Shown piece by piece: positions 1-10,359 of a stretch of 64,000 bases of DNA. Below the pieces are notes generated by a model, which saw nothing but the letters and a program-made list of their open reading frames with translations, had not been told where the DNA came from and made no database searches. Position numbers and translations under genes: made by a program. The stretch's first letter is position 1, and each line of letters begins with the position of its first letter. Source of the DNA: Bilabrum cf. latius (Eukaryota; Bigyra: Bicosoecida; Bigyra; Bicosoecida); NCBI GenBank assembly GCA_965178125.1, contig OZ237760.1, positions 248,001 to 312,000 of the forward strand. Reading direction: 5' to 3'.

Positions 1-3000
1 CTCCCACGCCCACGCCCAGCGCCCATCCCCGTCATACCCACCATCCCCATCCCCACCCCCACCCCCCTTCCTATGCCCATGCCCCCTAGCCCCATCCCCA
101 TCCCCATCCCCATCCCCATCCCCATCCCCATCCCCATCCCCATCCCCCTTCCCCTTCCCATGCCCATCCCCATCCCCGGGTGTGCACCCAAGCCCGATCC
201 CGTGCCTACGCCATACATCCCAGAGCCACCTATTCCCTGCCACTGGCGAGCCCCCGCGCCGGCATAGCCCGCTGTCCTTGCCTGCGATGGCGCGCTGCTG
301 GCGTGGCTCGCCTTGCTACTCTTGCTGCTGGCCCCGCCGACACTGGCATTTGCCGCCCCAGGTGGGGCCGTGTGGGCCTGTGATGGCATACCGCTGCAGT
401 TCCCCACGCTCTGGTTCTCGTCGCGGCTCCTTGCGCCAGCATCCTGCAAGTCTTTGCTTTGGCTGCTGCCGTCACCGCTGTGCGACTGGCTGCTACCGCT
501 ATGACCGGCCTCCGCAGCACCAGCCTGCATGCCTTGCTACAGCAGCTCCTGCTGCTTCCTCATGTTGTGCTGCAGTGCAGTGATTGGGATGCCGACTCCC
601 AGGCTGGACCTCTCCTGCGCCAGCCGAATCATAGCCTGCTGCTGGGCGACCCGAGCCAGCTGCCACTGAGCCCACCCTGGCGTGCCGGGCTGGGGAACAC
701 GACCACCATGCCCCTCCATGGGGGGCTAAATTAAGCCAGCCCGCCCCACCCCTGCCCCTGCTCCCACTCCTGCAGCGGGGTACCCTGCTTCCCCGGCTCG
801 CTGCATCCAGTTGCTCTACATCTGCCTGGCCATGCGTACCCGGTGCTGCAGCTCAGGACTCATCTGATGCAGGTGCATGCTTTCCTGCGGGGCCAGGGCC
901 CGACTGTCCTGCAAGTGCTTCTGTGTCCCGGGGTACCCGTCCTCCATTAGAGCCTGACTGTTCCGCCCCTGCCCGTTCGCCTGCGCGCCGTACAACCCAT
1001 CGAAGCTGTAGGACCTGGCCCGGTCGCCGTCTGGCACCTGGCTCGCCATGCTGCCCGTGATCGAAGGCTCGCGCTCCCGCGAGCGCACGCTGCTTCCGCC
1101 ACCTCGCGGGGCGCTCAAGTCGTCTGTGTTCCCTGGCTGGCCCGCGTCCCCCAGGGCCTGGAGCTGCGCCTCGTGCTGCGGGCCCTGTCGTTGCAGGTTG
1201 CCCACGGATCCAGCCCCCGCAGACAGTCCGGAGGCGGATGCAGTGCCGAGAGGGGACGCCGTCATTTCCCGTCTAGGAACAGCAAACGCGCCCGGACCCG
1301 GTCCAGCACCTCCGTCCAGCGCTCCGCCCGAAAGGTACTTGCTGACCGAGTTGGCACCATCCTCATCGTTGTCCTGGTTGCTGGGTGCCCCTGACTCTTG
1401 CGGCGTGTCGTCCAGTCCTGCCCTCTTGCCCGTCCTGCCGGCTGGAAGAGGTGCGGTATCAAAGAGTCGGCTGGTGGAAGTGGAAGTGGTCGCATTCGGC
1501 TGGGAAGATGCAGCCGAAGTGGAGACGCCAGCGCCTGATGCTAGAGCGGAAGCATGGCCCTGGCCCTGACCCTAGCTCTGTACGGCAGTGCCATGCACTG
1601 GGCCTTGACCCGCCGCTCTATACTTGGCATCAGCTAGCCCGACAGGCACCTCATCCTCGTCTGACGAATCGCTGCCTGAGTTGGAAGCACCGCCCGATGC
1701 ATCGCCACCGCTAGCACCACCTTGACTCGATTCGCGGAGCCCCCTCTCCCTCTCCCTCTCTATTCGCTCGAGCTTGCGCTTCTTTCGCCTAGCAGCTCTC
1801 GCCTTGATGGCAGCGCGGTACCTATCTTCTTCACCTGCCGTGCTGCGGGACTGCCTGGATGGGGCTAGGGGTATGGCACTGCCTTGCTTCGATTCATCCA
1901 TATGGGTGGAGCTTGGTGGCACGCCACTTGATGCACCGCTGGTCTGCTCGATGGTGCCAGCTGCGATGCCGTGGCGATCAGCACCGGGTCGGGTGCTTCT
2001 CCTCAGTGTTTCGTTGATCAGTGCCAGGTTGGGCGCACTGGCGAGTGTCATTGCCTTGCTCTCACCTGTGAGCGAAGAGCTTACCGACTTTGATGGAATG
2101 GACGCCTTGTGGTCGGAGTTTGGCTTGCATGATGACGACGACTGGCTGCTGGCGGATGCTGCATCCATCGGCGCATGCCCCTTGCGCTCCTGGCTGTCCG
2201 GCGGCTGCATCCCTTGCGTACTGCGTTTGGCTGCGGCCTCGTGACCCGCATTGGCAGGCGGCCTGTCGTTATCATCGCCGTCTTCTACCACGTGACTGCC
2301 GCTGTCGCTGGCCGAAGACGAGCTCGTCTGGGCCGCAGGATCGGTCACCTGCTGCTGGTCCACGGGGTTGCTGGCTGCGCCTGGGGCCGCAGATGCAGTT
2401 CCACCAGCCGCGCCGGATCCTGGGGCAGATCCGGTCACGTCTGACGCAATGGCACGATCTTTCTGGCCGGATGGCTAGCCCGAGCTCGGTGCCAAGTGCT
2501 ATGCCTGGGCCCCAGCCGCGCCTGTATTCTCCTTCGCCGCAGCAGCGATCCCAAGCGGAGGCCCGCCTAGCCCATGCACGTGAATATCGGGTCGGGGCGG
2601 CTCGGGCTCCTTGTCCCTCATCTCATGGAAGGACTGCCTCCCTAGCAGGGTCTGCACGGTAACCTTGGAGGCCGCATCATCGTCATCGTCCTGCAACGCG
2701 CCCTCGTTGTTGGCACCCGCCTGTGGTGGGGCCTTGTCTTGCGCCATTCCTGCGGCGTGAGCCTGCTGTATTCCAGGACCTCCGTGGTGTCCGGTTGCAG
2801 AGCGCGGCGAGCGCGGCGGCCCGTGCTACTACTTCCTGCCGAAGTAGCCAGCACCGGGTGCCAGAATCCCGCCTCCCCCTAGTGGTACCTGCTGGTGGAG
2901 CTACGCGTGCGGCATCTGCCCCGGGAAGCTTCCGGCATGGCTGGGTCCTTGCGGTGAGTACTACATCGAAGGAGGGAGAGGCATTGCGTTACCCCCAGCC

Positions 3001-6000
3001 AGCGCCTCCCAGCTCCCATGCGGAGCATGCTCACCGCCGGTCCGACTTGCCGCGGACCCGCTGTTCTGAGAACGATCGTCTGCAGCCATGGGGTCTCCTG
3101 AGACCGCGGATGCAGCTGAGCTCCCGTCGGGGGTGGTGCCTCGCGGCAGATCTGCTCCGTGCGACGGCACAATCGCACTCAGGGGCTGAATCCCCGGCGG
3201 CATGCCCATCTGGCTGGCCATGCGCATGCGGTGCTGCTGCGCATACCTATCCAGCGCCTTTTCCTTGGACTCCTTGGACAGAATGGTATCTTTGGATGCT
3301 CCCGATCGCACGGAGGCAGACGGAAACCCGTGCTGAGGACCGCGCGCACCGGCACCTAGGGTGTCAAGCCCCCAGCCAGTGAGAGACATTTGCTCGTGTC
3401 CCGGCACCGGCCCTGCAGTAGGAGGGTACGGCTCTGCGAGTGGGCTAGGGCCCGAGCCCGGCATACCCATTCCCATCCCCATACCCATCCCCATGCCCGT
3501 GCCCATGCCCATGCCCATTCCAGCGCCCGCACCCATACCCATCCCAGCACTCATGTCCATGCCGCCGCCCAGGCTGCCATCACCGAGCCCGCCGGCCCCA
3601 TATCCCATCAGGCCGTAACCGGCACCAGTGTTAGATGCAAGCATAGACTCGAGTTGCAGCGCCTGATGTTGCTGCAGCAAGTGCATGTACTGCGCATGCA
3701 TCTGTTGCGGGGTGGCGAATGTGTCCCCGAGAGGGCCAGAGGAGGGCAGGTTGTTCAGCTTGCTGCCAGAGCTCCTTGTGGACCCGGTCTCATCGAGCTA
3801 TCTAGGGTGATCGTCACCACCAGGAGCTCCATCCCCACCCAATGGAGGGCTCCCCGGCCAATGGCCATCCCCGGGCACCTGCTGCAGATGCTGCCACGGC
3901 ATACTGCGCTGCTGCTGCTCCATCTGTTCCCGCAGCTGGTGGGCCTCATGTAGCTGCCTCTGCTGCTGCATCTGTTCCCGCAGCTGGTGGGCCTCATGTA
4001 GCTGCCTCTGCTGCTGCATCTGCAGGTCCATCTGCATCTGGTACTAGGGCGGCATGCCAGAGTCACCAGCCCCTGGTAGAGACCCCAGAGGAAGCCCACC
4101 GGGGGCGGCAATACCATCCGGACCGAATCCCTGGCCGAACTGGGCGGGGTGCGGGTACAGACTGCCAAGGTATCCACCTCCACTGAGACCGGCGGAGCGA
4201 ACGTTCCTTGGCCCAGCCAGTGCCTGCCGCCTCGCGCTGGAGATGGCAGCTGCGTCGGGGGGAGGAAGTGCCATGGAGGCGGGCTGCTCTCCAGAGGCCT
4301 CGCCATCGCCCTCGCCGTCCAGAGCAGCCGTGACGTTCGACAGCATCAGCAGGCGACTCAGGCCCTGGTCCTCTTCCTTGTTCCCTGAATTTCGACGAGT
4401 TTGACCACCCCTACGTACCCCGTACCCGTCGTCCCCGTCGGAATACCCCCCGCCGTCAAACCGCTTGGGAGGCTTCGCTCTCCTCCCAGTGGGTCCCACA
4501 CGACGCGCACCACCAGTCCTAGTCCCAGTCCCACTCCCTGTTTCTGTTCTCCTTCTCTTCCCCCTGTGCTCCTCTCCATCCTCCCATTCCTCTCCTTTAC
4601 CCCTAGATGAAGTGCTTCCCCTCCCAGCCCCATCGGCCCATTCACCCCTCCTTCTCACCGAGCCGATGCCGGGGCCATCGCGGGTCCCCTTCGCTCGCCT
4701 GCTGCTGCTCCCCCCTATGGCCGACGAGGCCGAGGATGCCACCGAAGAATTCGAAGAGGATGCCGAGGATCCCGCCCGTCGCTTGGAAACGGGAACGCCA
4801 TACGCATCGTAGCCCTGGAGCATTCCAACCGCGCTGCTGATTGGGCGCTTGCCGCCCTTGCCCTTGCCCTTTCCCCTGCCCTTGCCTTTCCCTTTGCCCT
4901 TGCCCTTACCTTGACCCGATTGGCGCGCTTGTACAGCGCTGAGGATGGCACCATACTTCTCCTGCATGTCGTGTTCAGCCTTTCCGGCGAGTTCTGCGTA
5001 CTCTCCCGTGAGACCGATACCAGACAGCGACGTCTTGCATAGGGGCTTGCCGACCTTGAGCTGGCCCCGCTTGACCATGTCTACCAGCTCGTTTGCCATG
5101 GTTTTCAGGCGGCTGACTAGCCGCAAGCTCGACTCAAAGTGGGCTCCAGACTCTATTCGACGCTTGATTGCCTGCCGTTCACGCGAAAGCTGGGCGATCG
5201 CAGCCGCATGCGAGGTGTTCTGAATGTCTCGCTCGGCAGCTGATAGCTCCTGCCACCTCTGTTGCCACTTGCGCTACAATGGAAGCCACACCCGCTTTCT
5301 CTCATTTCTAAAGTAGTCGTTCAACTACGGGATCTTGATGTGCAAGGCTTCGCTGAGAGCCTGCCTCTCCGGCGTCGTCAAGTAGGGGTGCAACCAATTC
5401 GAGGGCGTTGCAATCCACCTACGGAGTGTATTTGTGACCGCTGGGTCCAACCGGGTATCATGGCTAACTCTATCACAATAATCTGGTGGCGATGGAAAGT
5501 ACAGGGTTTGCTGCGAGGTACTATAATGGGCACTTGAGCTCGCAACGTGATGGTCGCGACCGCAGGAGCCTTGAGCGACGCGATGGGCACATGAGCTCGC
5601 AACTCACCTTCGGTGGCTAAAATTTGTCGCCAGATGGAAGCTAAACCACTACCTCGAACAATCCTGGTATGATGACGTGGTCGCCAGTCTGTAGCGGCTG
5701 CTGTTCACTACCAGTCGACGGCGTTGGCGGCGTCGGCTTGTACTCAGGTGGCAACGGCGCAAACGCAGTGCTACTGTCAGAATGTAAATTAGGTCTGTGC
5801 TAAGCAAGCATTCCAGATGCAACATCAGCTACCTGGCTCTCGGATCCTCCAGCAGTTTGAGGTGATACACGATTCAAGCGCCTTTGCTTGAGCATCTCGG
5901 CGACCTCATGCGGCACGCGCACACGAATCCGACCGGTATAGCTACTTTGAGTCATTTCCATGTTGGTTCTTTGGTTGGATGCAAAAGGGTGCTGCGACAT
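1..6000 (-). CDS. TALE-type homeodomain protein with long Gln/Gly/Met-rich tail (3' end outside window)
   Basis: Read as join(5608..6000, 1..5510) on the minus strand with TAG = Gln; at least 1967 residues and still open at base 1. About residues 150-208 form a homeodomain: LRRWIATP, then HPYLTTPE (the PYP-type turn of TALE homeodomains), then IPQLNDYFRNERKRVW. The recognition-helix Asn51 and Arg53 are kept, but Trp48 is Tyr. Spacing from PY to Gln44 equals that of TALE proteins. Gln44 is itself a TAG codon (5325-5327). After the homeodomain come basic/coiled segments, then Gln-, Ser- and Gly-rich low complexity with Met-Gly tracts. About 17 in-frame TAG and no TAA or TGA. The first in-frame ATG is at 6000; the frame stays open upstream to about 6137 without another ATG, so a further 5' exon is possible. 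A nuclear DNA-binding regulator is inferred from the domain; targets unknown. Confidence 0.8.
91..146 (+). repeat. Hexanucleotide repeat CCCATC (Met-Gly codons on minus strand)
   Basis: Uninterrupted runs of CCCATC. On the minus strand, in the frame of the homeodomain gene, these read as alternating Met and Gly. Confidence 0.9.
3461..3560 (+). repeat. Imperfect Met-Gly hexanucleotide repeat
   Basis: A second, more degenerate CCCATC/CCCATG tract in the same gene, encoding a Met-Gly-rich stretch. It lies 3.3 kb from the first. Confidence 0.8.
3921..4016 (-). repeat. Tandem 48-base duplication, in frame
   Basis: Two adjacent 48-base copies encode a 16-residue unit containing LHEAHQLREQM followed by glutamines. 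The duplication keeps the frame of the homeodomain gene. Confidence 0.85.
5511..5607 (-). other. Spliceosomal intron in homeodomain gene
   Basis: Donor GTGAGTT follows CCGAAG and acceptor CTCGCAG precedes CAAACC. Removing 97 bases joins two open frames in phase 0, just upstream of the homeodomain. Confidence 0.75.
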
Positions 6001-6435
6001 TTGAGGGAAATTCAACAGGTGCGCCTGACCTAGTGCGTTCGGCTGCGGCGGAATCAATTTATCCCACTCCCACTTGATTAACTGGTAATCCCTTGCTACA
6101 ATTCTACTATGTGACTCACAATTCTTGCTACAACTCGATGAAATTAAGTATTTCTAGGTGGTGTGCAGCAAAGTTGGGCCTCTTTGTCGACCGGACCATC
6201 ATCGGGATCTTGGTCGCAACAGCGACCGAACCCGGCTCGTCAGCCAGTTTCCGTTCGAAGTGACTAGATACATGCGCGCAAAACGTTCCTGTTATCCCTT
6301 TTCCATACACGCATACTTTCATAATGCTCGATACGCACATCATGCAAGGCCTGGTACCATACGGACTCGAGCAAAGGCAAAAGGGCATGATTGACTGTAG
6401 ATCTAGCCTGTCGCTCCTCCCCTCTCGCCTGATCA
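6001..6435. other. Intergenic, 5' of homeodomain gene and 3' of UBE2S gene
   Basis: No supported gene. A minus-strand frame (about 6128-6436) partly overlaps the UBE2S 3' end and looks non-coding in its first half. Bases 6085-6140 contain a repeated TTGTAGCAAG and a GTGAGT that could be a splice donor for an unseen first exon of the homeodomain gene. Confidence 0.5.
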
Positions 6436-7679
6436 TCAGAGCCGCTTCAGGCCCTTCTTTGATTTCTTCTTGGATGGCCTATCTGCCTTGACTCCAGCAC
6501 CCGTTGACTTCCCGCTGGCCTTCTTGCTCCCTCGTTTTCCTGTCCCTGCAGTGCCAGCTACGGAGCCCCGCACGTCCGACAGAGGACCGCCAGCCGCTCG
6601 CCGAGAAGAAGAAGCAGCAGAAGCTGCTGCCTTCTTAGCAGCAACCCCCGATGCTTCGGAGGCAGCGGCAACCCGCCCTGCACCTGCACCAGACCCTGAT
6701 TTGCCCGTTGGTGCAGATGGTGCCCCAGAGGGCGTGGGTGCCGAGGCACCGCCTCCTGCCCCCCCTGACGCAGCTCCTGCCCTACTTCCCGCCCCCGAGG
6801 AGAGCCCCTCACCCTCGCCCTCAGTCCCACCCTTGCCCTTGGCTTTGCCTGCCCGTGCGGCTTTCCTCCTCGCAGCCCCTGACACCGCATGCACCTGGGT
6901 GAGGAGAGTTGCCCTCTTGGCGTACTCGTCATAGCTCTCCATGAACAGCTTCCCAGCCTCCTCGTTGAGACTTGACTCGGGGAACGGCACGATGAGCAGA
7001 CACCTGATCACCTGCAGCACGTGTGCGAGCGTGTGCTCGGGCTTCCAGTCCCGCTTCAGCGTGTTGACGCAGATCTCGCCCTCGGGAGATACGTTCGGAT
7101 GGAATATTTTAGTCATGAATCGGCCCTTGGGAGGAGCCGCGGGGAATTCTGACCCTAGACGGAGCACAACCCGGAAGCTGCCGCCCACGAATGGTGTCTC
7201 CTCTGCGAGCGCCGGGATGATCGGTAGAAGGCATGAGCAGAGACTTTTCCGGGTGCACATTATTTGTGATATTTTGTTTTCTACCAAAGTATGCCCGTGG
7301 AGTACTCGGGCGCAGCTTAAGCCGTGTGCTGACTGCCGCGCAAAACCTCCTTGTACGCCGAGCAGAACTTCTCACCAGGACCACTGATTTCCGCATGGAT
7401 TTCAGTAAGGGAGCCTTTCTCAGGTATATATTTGATGCCATCCAGTGGCTTAACAACAAGCTACTTAATCTGACGAGCAACTGCTCGCATCACAACCGGT
7501 GGAAGGTTTTCAGCTGCCTGCGAGCAGTTGCGCGAGAGTTAGTTTCGGTGCCTTTCTTTCTATTCGCGGCACATCTTCGGAATACTACACTCGACCTCAT
7601 TGTAATCCTTGTCTCTGATTCTCACCATCTCAATTATTTTTGCAAGACACTCACGAATGTATTGCGCGCGAACCGTCAT
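6436..7679 (-). CDS. UBE2S: Ubiquitin-conjugating enzyme E2 S (UBE2S) homolog
   Basis: Three exons on the minus strand: 7655-7679, 7376-7513, 6436-7202; 309 residues, stop TGA. After splicing, the N-terminus ([17 protein letters not shown], then [12 protein letters not shown]) aligns without gaps to animal and plant UBE2S. The catalytic core has HPNV then [12 protein letters not shown] with active-site Cys near residue 99, followed by CLLI, PES and LNEEAGKL. The family's basic tail ends [10 protein letters not shown], close to the LRRL end that lets UBE2S dock on the APC/C. UBE2S extends Lys11-linked ubiquitin chains in mitosis (family knowledge). Between core and tail sits an Ala/Gly/Ser-rich linker, making it longer than human UBE2S (222 aa). 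One in-frame TAG at 7461-7463 (residue 26). Confidence 0.93.
7203..7375 (-). other. Intron 2 of UBE2S gene
   Basis: Donor GTGAGAAG, acceptor CTCGCAG. Splicing restores [11 protein letters not shown], matching the family's GPEGTPY segment. Confidence 0.85.
7514..7654 (-). other. Intron 1 of UBE2S gene
   Basis: Donor GTGAGTGT after a 25-base first coding exon; acceptor GGCAG. Joining gives the conserved PENLPP start. An acceptor four bases upstream would create a TGA. Confidence 0.75.
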
Positions 7680-7759
7680 GAAGCGGTTCCGCTGGCAAGT
7701 TGCGCGGCGCCAAAGGAACATGTCGATGATGTTTTAACCTCAGCCATTTAATATTTGGG
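7680..7759. promoter_or_regulatory. Compact divergent promoter between UBE2S and WDR43-like genes
   Basis: Only 80 bases separate the two divergent start codons, so both genes must share or overlap promoter sequence. No TATA box or named motif is evident. Confidence 0.5.
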
Positions 7760-10177
7760 ATGTCTGCACCGTCGTGGCAAGACTCTGATGCTTGTGTCCT
7801 CATTGATAGTTCGTCTCTCCTGACCTCATGGTCGTGTGTTGTGAGGCCGTATGCTCCATTGATTGATTCAAGTGCAGTTGCACATTTTGTATGACCAGGT
7901 GTGCTCGATGTACTGCCCATCCCGCTTGCTGCGTACGCAGGGCCAGTCAGTGGAGCAAACATGTTCTATTGATACAACTGCCAAGGACCTGCCTTCTATA
8001 ACTAGCGTTTCAGCTGCGCGTGTCGGCAAGAAAGGCACTATGGTTGCTGTTGCAGGGCTCAGCTCTGGTGGGCTAGCCGTCGTCGATTGCACACGAGGAG
8101 TAATACAAGAAGAGTTAAACGATCCAAGCAGCAATATGGGCTCTGCGGTACGCTGCATGGCTGCGTTGGGCTCCACAATGTTCGTTTCAGATGAATCCAG
8201 TCCTGCCGTCAGGTCATGGGACCTGTCTGCCTCTGGAGGCGTCAAGGCCGGACCCGAGATCAAGCCGTTCAGTGACGGCGCTCCCACTGGAATCGCGGCG
8301 ACGCGCGTACCGCGCTCCGCGACTGCCTCCAAAGCATCTTCCTCGTCCTCGGCAGCTGCTGCCAGGGGCGCCGGCCACGGCAGCAGCGGGGTGGTAGCTG
8401 GCGACGGGCTTCTGTTCGCCGCGCGAACGTCCCTCAGAATGCTCCGGCCCTCGGATGGGAAGCCCCTGCTGGAGTTGTACGGGCATGCGTCCGAGGTTCG
8501 CGCTGTGGCTGCCTCTGCTGACGGCGTGAGTTGCTTTCCTTGGCTGCCTCCTTTGCTGCCTCCTTGGCTGCCTCCTTGGCTTTTTTCTTGGCTGCCTCCT
8601 TGGCTGCCTCCTTGGCTTTTTTCTTGGCTGCCTCCTTGCCTGCCCTGCACACTCCCTTTCCACATCCACCGGACCCCATCTCATCCCACTCCATCCATCC
8701 CACTCCATCTCTCACCCAACCGCAGGCCATGGTGGCCACCGCTGGCAGCGATGGCGTGCTTAATCTGTGGTCCGTGAGCGCCGCCGTGGATGCAGCGGAC
8801 TCCTTGGCCGCAGACGCTGCCGCTGGGGTGTCCGCCTCCGGCAAGAAGAAAAAGAAGAAGAAGCGCCGCAGGTCCAAGTACGAGGGCGTCCGGGCGTCGG
8901 TGGCACCGTCTGCTACGCTGTCGCTGCCTGAACCAGCCGAGAGGCTCATCTTGCTGGGCAGCGGTGCGGATGCGGGGGCCGGGACGGGGGCGGCAGCGAT
9001 GTCCGACGATGGCGATGACGAGGAAGCGGGACAGGGCTTGGAATCCGGGTCCGATGCGGGATACGTGATCGTGGCCTTGCTGCGTGGGGGCGGTGTGCAC
9101 GTGGTGTCGGTGTCTGGCAAGCTGTCAGTGCTTGGTGACGCGAGCGTGCAGGGACTCGGCGCGAACGTGCGTGCCGCGTTCCTCTGCGGCGACTCTCTGA
9201 CCTTTGTCACAGGGGTGGGCGCGAGCCCGAGCACCCAGGTGGTGAACGCCCTGGGTGCAGGTGGGGAGATATCCGCCGCTGTGCTGCGACCCAAGGACGC
9301 GGGAGGGGTGACCTCATCGGGGGCTGCCGCTGCTGGATCCAGGGCGGGTGCATCTTCGAGCCGCCCGGATGCGGCCGCGGCGGCAGCAGCCTCTGCGAGC
9401 GGCGACGCGATCCCGTCGATCGGAACTGGTGCTGCGATGATGGACGTGGGCTCGGATGGCGAGGACCAGGAGGACGATTAGGATGAGGAGGATGGGTCTA
9501 CCCGCGCGGCCAAGAGGCCGAGGACGATGCTTGAGGAGGCGGTGGGCGGGGCAGAAGGTCCGTCCATTGCTGAGAGGCTGGCAGCCATGGCGGCTGCGTC
9601 GGCCGTAGACGAGGATGTGGAAGAGGAGGACGAGGATGAGGATGGAGACAGCGACGAAGAGGAGGAGGAGGGCAGAGGACGGGCAGGCCGTGGCAGGAGG
9701 AGCAAGAGCAGGCGATTCGATGCCATCGCTGGCACGACTGCCGTGCCCCTTGCTCAGGCGGCCTAGGTCAAGGACAACACGCTGCTGGAGAAGTGCCTGC
9801 AGGGCACTAAGAAATCCATGGTGGCCCCGACAGTGGCCGCGCTGCCTCCCGACGCGGTGCTGCCTCTCGTCGGCATGCTTGCCAAGCGTTTCCAGGCCAC
9901 TCCCAGCAGGGGGGCGGAGCTGACCCCTTGGCTGCATGCCCTGCTGACTCTGCATGCGGGGCAGCTCATTGGGGCTCCGGACCTGGCGCGTCACCTGAGT
10001 CCGTTGTACCACGCGGTGGACTCTAGGCTGTCGGTCTTCCGCAAGCTGCTGCGGCTGTCGGGCCGCCTGCAGATGATGCTGGCATAGGTGGAGGGCACAT
10101 CGACTCTGGCGGCGGCCGCTGCTGGGGCTGGAAAGGCCAAGGCCAGCAAACCGCAGGTTGTGGAAATTGATTTCTGA
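7760..10177 (+). CDS. WDR43: WDR43/UTP5-like WD40 protein (small-subunit processome)
   Basis: Three exons, 7760-7840, 7899-8525, 8726-10177; 719 residues, stop TGA. WD-like repeats occupy the first half, for example the segment spliced across the second intron: HASEVRAVAASADG then AMVATAGSDGVLNLWS. A Lys/Arg patch and two acidic runs follow. Residues about 575-690 match the Utp12 domain: DNTLLEKCL, then TVAALPPDAVLPLVGMLAKR, LTPWLHALLTLHA, PLYHAVDSRL and LLRLSGRLQMML. Utp12-domain WD40 proteins are UTP-A/B components needed for pre-18S rRNA processing in the nucleolus. Length fits UTP5/WDR43 (human 677) better than the larger PWP2, WDR3 or TBL3. TAG occurs at 9479, 9764 and 10085, the last two inside the conserved C-terminal domain. 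The first-exon model is less certain. Confidence 0.85.
7841..7898 (+). other. Probable intron 1 of WDR43-like gene
   Basis: Donor GTGAGG, acceptor GACCAG, 58 bases, phase 0. It removes an in-frame TGA and links the ATG at 7760 to the WD40 frame. A different 5' structure is possible. Confidence 0.5.
8526..8725 (+). other. Intron 2 of WDR43-like gene
   Basis: Donor GTGAGTTGC, acceptor CCGCAG, 200 bases, phase 0. Splicing joins two halves of a WD repeat. It contains a minisatellite. Confidence 0.85.
8535..8643 (+). repeat. Intronic minisatellite (CTTGGCTGCCTC-type units)
   Basis: Repeats of a 12-base unit alternating with CTTGGCTTTTTT variants. The opposite strand is open and reads Lys/Ala-rich (KEAAKKKAKEAA type), but nothing suggests it is expressed. 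Confidence 0.8.
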
Positions 10178-10339
10178 GTTTCTATGTCACGTTTCTTGAT
10201 CTTCACAAGTGGCCAAGCTGGGCCACTGGCGCAAGGCTATCTTTTCAGAATCGGGTCTGATCCGCCAAGGTTTACTACACTCAGTAGTATTGCTTTGCAC
10301 ATTTTCAGCTTTTCTCGATTCAAGTACAGCATCCTGGAT

Positions 10340-10359
10340 GGCCTGTCTCAAGACAGGCC
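10340..10359. repeat. Inverted repeat at the stop codon of the coiled-coil gene
   Basis: Nine-base perfect arms GGCCTGTCT / AGACAGGCC separated by CA; the TGA of the minus-strand gene sits in the loop. It could fold as an RNA hairpin; function unknown. Confidence 0.7.

Noticed and set aside
6090-6115. A 13-base GTGAGTCACATAG intron before the homeodomain gene
   Set aside because: Too short for ordinary splicing, and the upstream frame is not convincingly coding.
7889-7898. A 10-base GTATGACCAG intron in the WDR43-like gene
   Set aside because: It would restore a frame, but a 58-base intron with a GTGAGG donor ending at the same AG does so too and is far more plausible.
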